A DNA stretch of 64,000 nt from CAZLMW01 sp964560875 (GTDB lineage: Bacteria; Myxococcota_A; UBA9042). The stretch spans positions 1 through 64,000 of the forward strand of contig CAZLMW010000035.1 of assembly GCA_964560875.1 (NCBI GenBank), in the 5' to 3' direction. The notes beneath the pieces are model-generated. The model searched no databases, was not told where the DNA came from, and worked only from the letters and a program-made list of their open reading frames with translations. Position 1 is the stretch's first letter, and each line of letters begins with the position of its first letter. Shown piece after piece: positions 8,967 through 17,384 of this stretch. A program made the translations under genes and the position numbers.

Positions 8967-10310
8967 CTACGACCGAATCTTGGCGAGCGCGTCCTCGTCG
9001 ATACCGTGTTTGCGGATCCAGCGGTACACCTGCTTGCGGTCGCGGCCGAATTGGCGGGCCACTGCGCCGACGTTGCCGCTGTGTTCGCGCAATGCCGCCA
9101 GCAGCTCGTCGCGCGAAGGGGGCGATCGTGTGGTTTGTGCGGCAGCGACGGGTGACGGCGCGCCGGCGGCGACCGCTTTGAGGTGAGCCGAGATCCGCGC
9201 CGGCAAATCGGCGAACCGAACGGAGTCCGTTGGTAGAGCGCGGAGCACGCGGGCGAGTCCGCGAAGGTTGTCCGGCCACGGGTAGACGAGCAATGCTTCG
9301 GCCGCGTCGGCGTCGATTGTCGCTCGCCACGAACGTTGATGCGGCACCACGGCGTCGGCCAGATCGAGGATGTCCGCCCGCCGACGCCGCAATGGTTCGA
9401 ATTCGATCTCGACCGATCGCAGTCGCGCCGCCAGGTCCTGCCGAAACGCACCCGCGGCGATGCGTTCATCGATCTCGCGGTTGGTCGCCGCGACAAATCG
9501 TACGTCGATCGCGCGATCGCGCGTGCCGCCAACCGGCCGGATCGCGCCGTCCTCGAGCGCCCGCAAGAGCTTCGGCTGCAAGGCCAGGGGGAGGTCGCCG
9601 ATTTCGTCGAGAAGGAGCGTGCCGCCATCAGCCTCGGAAATGCGCCCCTTGCGGGCCGTCTGCGCTCCTGAGAACGCACCGGCGACGTGTCCGAAAAACT
9701 CGCTCTCGAACAGAGGACCGGGGACCGCTGCGGTGTTCAGGGCGACGAGTCGGCCGGTGCGTCCGGACAGGCGATGCAGCGCCTTGGCGGCGAAGTCCTT
9801 TCCTACCCCCGTTTCACCGCGAACAAGCACGGGTTCCAATGTCGGGGCGCACTTGCGGAGCTGATCGCGCGTTCGATTCGACCAGGCGCTGCGTCCCGGC
9901 AATTCGGTGATGTCTTCCGGTCCAAATCGTGCCGATCGGTTTGCGCGTTCAACGACGAAAACCGTCTCTCCGGCGCGCACCACGCTGCCGTCGACAAGCT
10001 GCGCGCGCGAAACCCGGACACCGTCGATCCAGGTCCCATTGCGGCTATCGAGATCGCGGACCTCGACGCCCCCTTCGGTCAGCAGGAACGCGACGTGATT
10101 GCGCGACATCCCGCCGTCTGCCAGCGCCCATGCCCCAGCCACGGTCGCCGTCGCGCGTCCGATTACGGTTCTTTCGTTGCTTAGTTCGAGCGCGCTGCCG
10201 GCAGCGTTCACGTCCGGCGAAAACGCGACGTGCAACGCCCAAACAGGCCCGTCAGCTCCCTCGCCGGAGCCGCCCAATCGCTTGACGGTGCGTGTGATCG
10301 TCGAAGGCAT
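8967..10310 (-). CDS. FHA domain-containing sigma54-dependent transcriptional activator
   Basis: The 447 residues comprise an N-terminal FHA phosphothreonine-binding domain (about 25-115; GMSRNHVAF and DLDSRNGTW are the core motifs), a sigma54-type AAA+ domain (about 135-350) and a Fis-type HTH (about 405-440). In the AAA+ part Walker A is GETGVGKDF, the sigma54-contact loop reads GAFSGA in place of GAFTGA, and Walker B is GGTLLLDEIGD. The FHA domain replaces a response-regulator receiver, so the activator is expected to be switched on by a Thr kinase. The divergent kinase gene only 69 bp away is the obvious candidate. This is a recurrent myxobacterial arrangement. Confidence 0.93.
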   Translation of the reverse strand: MPSTITRTVKRLGGSGEGADGPVWALHVAFSPDVNAAGSALELSNERTVIGRATATVAGAWALADGGMSRNHVAFLLTEGGVEVRDLDSRNGTWIDGVRVSRAQLVDGSVVRAGETVFVVERANRSARFGPEDITELPGRSAWSNRTRDQLRKCAPTLEPVLVRGETGVGKDFAAKALHRLSGRTGRLVALNTAAVPGPLFESEFFGHVAGAFSGAQTARKGRISEADGGTLLLDEIGDLPLALQPKLLRALEDGAIRPVGGTRDRAIDVRFVAATNREIDERIAAGAFRQDLAARLRSVEIEFEPLRRRRADILDLADAVVPHQRSWRATIDADAAEALLVYPWPDNLRGLARVLRALPTDSVRFADLPARISAHLKAVAAGAPSPVAAAQTTRSPPSRDELLAALREHSGNVGAVARQFGRDRKQVYRWIRKHGIDEDALAKIRS

Positions 10311-10379
10311 GTGGGGGTTTTACCCATGGGTGCGCTTTTCGGATAAAGCGCCCGCGGCTACTCTCGGTGCAGAGGGTAC
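10311..10379. promoter_or_regulatory. divergent promoter region between FHA-sigma54 activator and kinase
   Basis: The 69-bp spacer holds both start regions. A perfect palindrome ACCCATGGGT lies at 10322-10331 near the middle, and a GAGGGT ribosome site precedes the kinase ATG. Shared control of the pair is inferred from geometry. Confidence 0.5.
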
Positions 10380-13300
10380 ATGACGCAGCAAGAAACTCAC
10401 GGCCTGCGGCGTGGCGACGAACTGGCGTCTCGCTACGTCATCGAGCGCCCGCTCGGCGACGGGGGCATGGGCCAGGTCTACGTCGCACGCGACAAGCGTT
10501 TCGAACGCGCGGTCGCCGTCAAGCTGTTGCATCCACACGTCGCGGCGACCGAGGACGGACTCGCCCGTTTCGAGCGCGAAGCGCGCACGCTTTCCCTCAT
10601 TGTTCATCCCAATGTGGTGACCGTGCACGACTACGGCAGCCACGGCGACGTGACGTTCCTGGTGATGGAGCTCGTCGACGGCACGTCGCTCGATGAATTC
10701 CTGGACGAGCGCGGCAAGGTTCCACTGCACGAGACAGCGTCGATCATCACCCAGGTCGCCAACGGCCTCGCCGAGATCCATCACGGCGGCATCGTTCACC
10801 GCGACATCAAGCCGCAGAATATCGTGCTGCGGGAGCTCGCGGGCGGCACGCTGTTGGCCAAGGTCGTCGACTTCGGGCTCGCACGGGACCAGGGCGCGTC
10901 GGCCATGACCGGGGCCGGCGAGCTGTTGGGCACACCCTATTATATGGCGCCCGAACAGATTCAGTCCGAACACGTCGACGGGCGCGCGGACTTCTACGCG
11001 CTCGGCGTTGTCCTGTTCGAGATGCTGACCGGCAAGCGACCGTTTGAACGCGAGACTCTGCAGAGCACGCTCATCGCCCACCTGGTCGACGAGCCGCCGA
11101 GCCTTGCCGAAGCCGGCGCCGCCGCGTTGACCCCGAGCGTCGAGCAGTTCGTCGCCAAGGCGCTCGCCAAGAACCCCAAAGATCGCTTCGTCGACGGGCC
11201 CGATTTCATCGATGGCCTGCGCAAATCATGCGGCGTGAATCGACCGGACGCCGACACCGGTCGCCAGTGCGCAACGTGTTCAGCCGGACTGGCGCACGAC
11301 GCGGCGTTCTGCGGACGTTGCGGCGCCGCAGCAGCCCTGTCGTGGTGTGGGACATGCGGCGCGCCACGCGAGGGCGACCGGCTTTATTGCGGCAGATGCC
11401 TATCGAGCATGGTGTCGCCGTCGCCCCACGTGATGAGTATGACGGGCACGCCCGACGGAACGCACGTGCCGACCCGCAGCCAGCAGGTTGTAGCGCTCGC
11501 CGGGCGCTTCGGTGGCGAGTCCGATCCGATGGCGACACAGCTCCTCGCTGCGCGCTGGCACGCGATTGTCGAGCGTGAAGGCGGTCGGGTCCTGAGCCTG
11601 GTCGGGGACTCCCTGCTCGCGGCGTTCGGAATCGGCGGCATGCGCCCCGGTGAGGTCGAATCGGCCATCGACGCTGGACTCGCGATGTTCTCCGCCGCCC
11701 ATGCGCTGGCGGCCGGCGCGGACATCAGCGCTACTGTCGGTGTCGAAGTCGGCTGTATCGAGACCGTCGGCGCCGGTACAGCCTGGGGAACCACCTTCGC
11801 ACTCGGCCCCGCTTTTGACGCCGCGATGAACGGTGCCCTGTCGGTGGAGCGCGGGGTGGTTGTCGGCGCCGAGGCCTATGACGCCGTCCGCTCGGCGTTC
11901 CAGACCGACCAGATCGGCGACGGCCGGCGCGTCGTGAGCGCGCGCAAAGCGGTTTCGTATCGGGATTTCGTCGCGCGGGGAGAACGTTCGCCACACGTCG
12001 GGCGGGAGGTCGAGGTCGGCCAACTCAAACGGCTCGCGCGGCGTGTAATCGGCAACAACCGGCTCGCCGTCGCCATCGTCGGCGGCCCGCCTGGGTCGGG
12101 CAAGAGTCGTCTTCTCGGCGAGTTCCTGGCGCTCATCGAAGACGGAGACCGCCGTTGGCATGCCGATGTCGCCCGCTGCCGTCCGAGCCTCACAGCGGCG
12201 CCGTACGAACCGTTCATCGACATGTTGCACGCCCGGCTCAACACCGCGGGACGGGGCGACATCGCGCAGACCATGGAGGCCCTGACCGCGCTGCCAGGTC
12301 TGGGCGAAGACGACCGGACGATGACGCTGCCGATGCCGCAGCTCAAACAAGTCGCTTTTCTGCTCGCGTCCGGCGCCCCTCATGAACACGCGATCGGCCT
12401 GGAGGAGCTCGACAGCCACCGCCGCATGGCATTTGACGGCTACGTGGCCTACGTCGCCGGCGCGGCTGCGACAGCGCCCGTCTTGGTCGCGATCGAGGAC
12501 GTCGGCCACGCGTCCACGGCCACGATGGACATGCTGGTCCACCTGCTCCGCGAGGCCACCAATACCCCGGTGTTCGTCCTTGTGACGATCGACTCCACGC
12601 GCTCGCAGGAGGCACGGGACATCATCACGGACGCCGTCGGCGGCGCGGTCCTCGACATCGACCTGCAACCGCTCGACGCGCACGAGTGCGCCGATCTGCT
12701 GCAGTGGCGGTTGCAGGCCGAGGCTCCCGCGGCGGAAGTAGCGCGCGCCGTCGCTACGGTGAGCGGCGGCTTGCCAGCGCTCGTGTTCGAGGCGGCCGAA
12801 GCGTTGCTCGAAGCCCCGGAATTGATCGACGTCCACGGTTCATTCATCTGCAGCGACCCGGCGATCGCGCTCGAGGTCCTCGAACGCAGCGAGGCCGAGC
12901 TGGCGAGCCGCTCCCTGCAACGCACGACACCGTCCGCGCGTGAGCTTGCGCTGGCGATCGCGGTCGCCGGAAGCCCCGCCCCCCGCGACATGATCGCCGC
13001 CATGCTGGGCCGCGATACGTTCGCGCAAGACCTGGACGAGCTGCGACGGGCCGGCCTCGCCGATGAACGACGCGGTCGCTCCGTCTGGTCTGAGACCGAA
13101 CTGGTACTGCGGTCCAATCGCACCGCCAACACGCTTCGCAAAAACAGCGACGATGCGCAGCTCAAAGAACTCCACGGGGCCGCCGCTCGCTGGCTCCGCC
13201 ACCACTTCCACGACGCGCCGGGGGTCAGCGCCCGCATCGCGAGCCATCAGCTCGGCTCGGGGGACTTCCACAACGCCGCCGCGTCCCTGCTTGCCGCCGC

Positions 13301-14327
13301 CAACGACGCGCATCGTCGGTACGCGCCGGGCGACGCTTTCCAGTTCTACGAAAGCGCCGTCGAGGCCGAACGCCGCGCTTCGGTGGTTGTACGGACGGTC
13401 CGATCTCGGCGCAACCTGGCCGAGGCGCTCGTCGGCAAGGCTGAGATGGGTGTGCTGATCGGCCAAACCGAGGCCGCGATCGGCGCCATCAACGAGGCTC
13501 TTGCCCTGCTCGTCCAGACAGGCTCGGGTGGCGAAGTCCTGGTTCGTGCGAAGCTGACGCTGGGTCACGCGCTTGTGCTCAACGGCCGCAACGAGGAGGC
13601 GACCGAAGCGTTCGACGACGCGCGTTCACGAGCGCTGTCCAAGCCGGGCCTGCAACGCGAGGCCGCGGAGGCCGCCGGACGCTGCGCCATGTTGCTCTTT
13701 CAACGCGGCAAGGACGATGACGCAGCCGCCATCGCCAACGAAGCCCTCGAGCGTTGGCGCGACGATGACGGACCGCGAATCGCAGCTGCCAAGGGACGTC
13801 TCGAAGCCGTGCTCGGCCACATCGCCTGGCGCGCGGGAGACGGAGCAGCCGCCGATGCCCGGTATCACGCAGCCCTCGACCTGTTCACCGCCGCGAACCA
13901 TCCACTCGGCGCCGCCATGACGGTGTTGTCACGCGGCAACGTGGCCTTCCTGAACAACGACCTCAAGCGCGCGGAGGCCCTCTACGCCGACGCAGGCGAC
14001 CGGTCGCGGACGATCAGCTACATCAACGGCTCGGTGACGGCAGACACCAACCTGGGGCACGTCCTGATGGACAGCAAACGAGTCGAAGAAGCGATCCCGG
14101 TGCTGACTCGAGCGGCCAACGATGCGCGTCGAACCGGCGTCGTGAACACGCTCCCAGAAACGCTGCGCTTGTTGGCCGAGTGTCGCTTACGGCTCGGTCA
14201 GAAGGACGCCGCGTTGGATACAGCCCGCCAGGCAATGATTCGCGCTCAATCGATGCACAGTACGCCGGTCATCGACGCGGTCCGCGCCACGATCGAGAAG
14301 ATCCGCGGCGGTGCAAAGGACAGCTGA
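10380..14327 (+). CDS. Ser/Thr protein kinase with zinc ribbons, cyclase-like domain, ATPase and TPRs
   Basis: The product is 1315 residues with an intact kinase at 1-285: glycine loop GDGGMG, Lys48 in VAVK, HRDIKPQN (140-147), DFG (164-166) and APE. Residues 297-340 carry two zinc ribbons with four CxxC pairs. Residues 365-530 resemble a class III nucleotide cyclase or a degenerate copy (REGGRVLSLVGDSLLAAFG is the clearest stretch). A Walker A GGPPGSGKSR at 568-577 opens an AAA_16-like ATPase region, and the C-terminal 400 residues are TPR-like helices. I cannot see enough catalytic residues to claim cyclase activity. Nearest context: the divergent FHA-sigma54 activator, a plausible phosphorylation target. 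Confidence 0.9.
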   Translation: MTQQETHGLRRGDELASRYVIERPLGDGGMGQVYVARDKRFERAVAVKLLHPHVAATEDGLARFEREARTLSLIVHPNVVTVHDYGSHGDVTFLVMELVDGTSLDEFLDERGKVPLHETASIITQVANGLAEIHHGGIVHRDIKPQNIVLRELAGGTLLAKVVDFGLARDQGASAMTGAGELLGTPYYMAPEQIQSEHVDGRADFYALGVVLFEMLTGKRPFERETLQSTLIAHLVDEPPSLAEAGAAALTPSVEQFVAKALAKNPKDRFVDGPDFIDGLRKSCGVNRPDADTGRQCATCSAGLAHDAAFCGRCGAAAALSWCGTCGAPREGDRLYCGRCLSSMVSPSPHVMSMTGTPDGTHVPTRSQQVVALAGRFGGESDPMATQLLAARWHAIVEREGGRVLSLVGDSLLAAFGIGGMRPGEVESAIDAGLAMFSAAHALAAGADISATVGVEVGCIETVGAGTAWGTTFALGPAFDAAMNGALSVERGVVVGAEAYDAVRSAFQTDQIGDGRRVVSARKAVSYRDFVARGERSPHVGREVEVGQLKRLARRVIGNNRLAVAIVGGPPGSGKSRLLGEFLALIEDGDRRWHADVARCRPSLTAAPYEPFIDMLHARLNTAGRGDIAQTMEALTALPGLGEDDRTMTLPMPQLKQVAFLLASGAPHEHAIGLEELDSHRRMAFDGYVAYVAGAAATAPVLVAIEDVGHASTATMDMLVHLLREATNTPVFVLVTIDSTRSQEARDIITDAVGGAVLDIDLQPLDAHECADLLQWRLQAEAPAAEVARAVATVSGGLPALVFEAAEALLEAPELIDVHGSFICSDPAIALEVLERSEAELASRSLQRTTPSARELALAIAVAGSPAPRDMIAAMLGRDTFAQDLDELRRAGLADERRGRSVWSETELVLRSNRTANTLRKNSDDAQLKELHGAAARWLRHHFHDAPGVSARIASHQLGSGDFHNAAASLLAAANDAHRRYAPGDAFQFYESAVEAERRASVVVRTVRSRRNLAEALVGKAEMGVLIGQTEAAIGAINEALALLVQTGSGGEVLVRAKLTLGHALVLNGRNEEATEAFDDARSRALSKPGLQREAAEAAGRCAMLLFQRGKDDDAAAIANEALERWRDDDGPRIAAAKGRLEAVLGHIAWRAGDGAAADARYHAALDLFTAANHPLGAAMTVLSRGNVAFLNNDLKRAEALYADAGDRSRTISYINGSVTADTNLGHVLMDSKRVEEAIPVLTRAANDARRTGVVNTLPETLRLLAECRLRLGQKDAALDTARQAMIRAQSMHSTPVIDAVRATIEKIRGGAKDS

Positions 14328-14349
14328 ACCGGGAGTCTTCCGAACGCTG

Positions 14350-15981
14350 CTAGGTCGAGGGTGCCGGCGGTTTGCAGTCGGCCTTGCCGTCCTTCGGATC
14401 GCAGGGGCTATGCCGCACGTCGAACGCGGCGTCCGTCTTGAAAGCCGTCCCTACTTTGCCGCCAACGCTCACCGCGGTCTTGTCCTTGAGCGCCTCGACG
14501 TCACCCGAGCCCTTGTTGACGACGATGCCGTAGCCGCCCCCCGTGACCTCGACGCCTGTCGCGACAACGTCCACCGCGCCGCTCTTGGCCTTGCCCGGGT
14601 TGTCGATGACGATGCCAGCCCGGCCGTTTTCAACCAGCTTGGTGTTCTTCAGGCTGCCCGTGGCCCCTTCGAAGAAGCCCACGGCGTCTCCGATATTCGA
14701 GGCATCGCCCAAGGTCAGACCGTACTGCCGGCGCACGGTGCGGTCGATCGTCGCGGCGCCGATGACAGCATGTGCTTTGTTGACAGCGACGAGCCCGGCG
14801 ACGCGATTGGCATGCAGCCGAGCCGAGTCGCCGACCGCGACGGCTGTCGACGAACCGTGCGCCCAGACGCCGCCAACCGCGTTGAGCGAGATGTCGCCGT
14901 CGATCCCGACCTTCGCGTCCGTCTTCTCCCCAGCGGCGATGAGCATGCCGGCACGCTGATTGCCGCTGACGACGGTGGACTTGGCGATCGCGACCTCGGT
15001 GTTGGCACCGCCACCAGCCACCACGACGCCATCGGCGAAGTCGGTGCTGGTCGGATGAATCGTATCGGTGATCGCGCTCGCTTCGATCTTGGCCGAAGCG
15101 CCAAACAACGCGACGCCAAACGAGTAGTTGCCGGACACGTTGACGCCGCCGCTATGGAAAAACGGGGCGACGATGCCCTTGGGATCGTCCGTCTTGCCCG
15201 GGTTGGGCGAGAAGAACGGCGCCACAATCGCGATGCCACCGAGGCGATTGCCGGCGATCTTCTTGCTGCCCGCTTCATCGAAGAAGGGCGCGACGATGCC
15301 GGCCTTGCCTCCAGCTCGAGCCGATGACGCAGGATCTTCCTGGAAGAAGGGAGCGACGATCGAGACATTGCCAACCGACGCGGCCAGGACGCCGGCGCCG
15401 CTGCAACCTACAACACCGATATCGCGCATCGTGGCTTTCGCAGTGTTCGACACCTGGATTCCGTGCCCGCCGATGAGCTTTCCTTCGGGTGTCTTGGTCC
15501 GCCGCACGTCTTCGATCAACACGTCTGTCGCGTCGAACTCGCCGTCCTGCACCAAGATGCCGACCGGCCCACCGCCCACGATTCCGATCCCGCTTACCGT
15601 GAGGTTCGCTTTGACCGCCTGGATGGCGATGGCACCGGTTGACGGCTTGATGACCGTCTTGCCCGAGCCCTCGCCGAGCAAAGCGACTGCGCTGGTCAAC
15701 GACAGGGCTTCTTCATACGTGCCCGCTGCGACCCGGATCTTGTCACCGGCGGACGCATTCTTGATCGCGGCGCCAATGGTCGCCAGCGGAGACTCTTTGC
15801 TGCCGTCCCCGCTGTCGGAACCACAACTCGCCGCCACGTAAAGCGTTCCGCTGCCCGAGAAGGTGCCCTCCTCGCACGGCGAAGACGTACAGCCTCCGCC
15901 GATCAACGCCGCGACTACAACCGCCAGCAAGACTGTCCACGTGCCGTTGATGGTGTTCGAATCGATCGCTGTTCGCTTCAT
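14350..15981 (-). CDS. parallel beta-helix lipoprotein with IVAPFF repeats
   Basis: The start is ATG 15981, preceded by GAGGACGAA on the coding strand. An upstream ATG at 16059 would put a charged 26-residue extension before the signal. The 543-residue protein has a type II signal-like N-terminus ending at Cys31 (ALIGGGC; the lipobox is imperfect), then a DUF1565/right-handed beta-helix region rich in small residues, Val and Ile. Four copies of IVAPFF occur at residues 208-213, 229-234, 252-257 and 270-275. The protein is probably an outer-membrane or surface-anchored solenoid. No catalytic residues are recognisable. It is convergent with the kinase gene, with only 22 nt between the stops. 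Confidence 0.82.
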   Translation of the reverse strand: MKRTAIDSNTINGTWTVLLAVVVAALIGGGCTSSPCEEGTFSGSGTLYVAASCGSDSGDGSKESPLATIGAAIKNASAGDKIRVAAGTYEEALSLTSAVALLGEGSGKTVIKPSTGAIAIQAVKANLTVSGIGIVGGGPVGILVQDGEFDATDVLIEDVRRTKTPEGKLIGGHGIQVSNTAKATMRDIGVVGCSGAGVLAASVGNVSIVAPFFQEDPASSARAGGKAGIVAPFFDEAGSKKIAGNRLGGIAIVAPFFSPNPGKTDDPKGIVAPFFHSGGVNVSGNYSFGVALFGASAKIEASAITDTIHPTSTDFADGVVVAGGGANTEVAIAKSTVVSGNQRAGMLIAAGEKTDAKVGIDGDISLNAVGGVWAHGSSTAVAVGDSARLHANRVAGLVAVNKAHAVIGAATIDRTVRRQYGLTLGDASNIGDAVGFFEGATGSLKNTKLVENGRAGIVIDNPGKAKSGAVDVVATGVEVTGGGYGIVVNKGSGDVEALKDKTAVSVGGKVGTAFKTDAAFDVRHSPCDPKDGKADCKPPAPST

Positions 15982-16182
15982 TTCGTCCTCGCCTGCGTGT
16001 GCGCTGGGTGCCATGCGGCTGTCCCGCTTTCCATGGCTACGTCTCAATGCAAGGTCCATGCCGGCCGTCTCGCCGCCTCATCAGTCAATCTTGTTATCAA
16101 ACTATTTCAATCGGTTAAATGCCACCGGCGCGTTCACTTGAGCATTCGCGGCCCCGTGACGTCACACCCATGTCCCGGGGCG

Positions 16183-16959
16183 TCACGCGGACCGCCGTTT
16201 GCTCGTCAACCGCGCGATCAAGTCGCCCATCACCCGTCGGCACTCGGCGCCAAACCACTGTTGCTGAAGGATCGCGACCTCGTCATCGAGGGTGGCGCGG
16301 AGCTCGCGAACCAGCGGGCCGCGCACGTGACGCTTTGTTGTCTCGCGGGCTCGCCGGGGTGCCTGCATCGAGCTGCGGATGATCGCGTTTGCGCGGTTCG
16401 CCGTGGAGCCAAGCGGCACGATCTCGTCGACCAGCCCCACCATCAGCGCTTCTGCGGGCTCGAGCATCGTGCCAAGTGGTAGCAAACGCTCGGCCTGGCG
16501 CTGCCCCACAACATGCGCGTGCACCCGACAGAGAAACGGCGGCACGGCCAACCCGACGGCGACCTCGTTGAGTCCGATCTTATAAGGGCCATCCGCCATC
16601 ACGCGGTGATCGCAGCCCAGCGAAAGCACGCATCCACCGGCCGGCGAGTGCCCGCTGATCGCCGCTACCGTTACAAGTCGCGTCTCATATAGGCGCACGA
16701 ACGTTTCGACGAAGACGCGCCAGAACAAGCCCATCGCATGGCGATCGAGTCGATACAGACCGACGACGTCCAGGCCGGCCGAAAACATGCCCGTGCGCCC
16801 CGTCAGGATCAGCCCTTGCATCGATTCGTCCGCCTCGAGCTCATCGAGCACCGCGATCAATTCCCGGCATACCCCACCGTCCAAGGCGTTGACGGGCGGT
16901 CGGTTCAAGCGAACGGTCGCGACGCCTTCCGCGCGCGTGACGAGCAGCGTCTCGTACAT
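16183..16959 (-). CDS. enoyl-CoA delta3-delta2 isomerase (crotonase superfamily)
   Basis: The 258-residue product is a crotonase-fold protein. The oxyanion-hole sequences MFSAGLD and SPAGGCVL are in place, followed by GCDHRVMADG, IGLNEVAVGL and PAEALMVGLVDEI. This whole string, including the Glu in IGLNE that acts as base in delta3,delta2-enoyl-CoA isomerases, matches mitochondrial-type ECI1/DCI better than an enoyl-CoA hydratase, which would carry two catalytic Glu residues. The expected role is shifting double bonds of unsaturated fatty acyl-CoAs for beta-oxidation, in the cytoplasm. It is a single gene; no other beta-oxidation gene is adjacent. The gene is divergent from the giant lipoprotein gene. 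Confidence 0.85.
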   Translation of the reverse strand: MYETLLVTRAEGVATVRLNRPPVNALDGGVCRELIAVLDELEADESMQGLILTGRTGMFSAGLDVVGLYRLDRHAMGLFWRVFVETFVRLYETRLVTVAAISGHSPAGGCVLSLGCDHRVMADGPYKIGLNEVAVGLAVPPFLCRVHAHVVGQRQAERLLPLGTMLEPAEALMVGLVDEIVPLGSTANRANAIIRSSMQAPRRARETTKRHVRGPLVRELRATLDDEVAILQQQWFGAECRRVMGDLIARLTSKRRSA

Positions 16960-17384
16960 TCATGCCTCCGGTTGAGGGCACGGTAACAAGGCCGGGAGGG
17001 CGACGCTACAGCCGCTGCCGATTCCATACGTGAACGACGATCGCAGAAAACCCATGCCAACACCGTGGAAACGTGGAGTTTCGCGGCTGCTGGTCGCGAC
17101 GAGTTGTGCTCAACGCCGGACTGCGCACCTTTGCAGAACAATCAGGCCGTTGACTCGACCGAGCGCACCTGCCATCCTGCCGGCCACCCTTTCGCCTGTA
17201 AAATCACGAGCGTGCGCCAAACCCCATCGAGATGGGTGCGTCGTTTTGCTCGTGAAAACGTTGGGTTCGCACTAAATTCGGCGCTGCCTGCACACCACCG
17301 CCAATCCATTGCACATCACATTTTGGGGTCAGCCTGAGCTTCGCTCAAGAAAAGCTGGTGCCCGTCCTTTGAGAGCTACTTCAG
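16960..17384. promoter_or_regulatory. 425-bp divergent intergenic region
   Basis: No credible gene lies here. The segment holds two small inverted repeats, CCCAT-CGAG-ATGGG at 17224-17237 and CGTTTT-GCTCGTG-AAAACG at 17242-17260, about 130 bp before the giant lipoprotein start. They could be operator or leader elements for that gene. I do not see a convincing sigma70 promoter. Confidence 0.35.
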
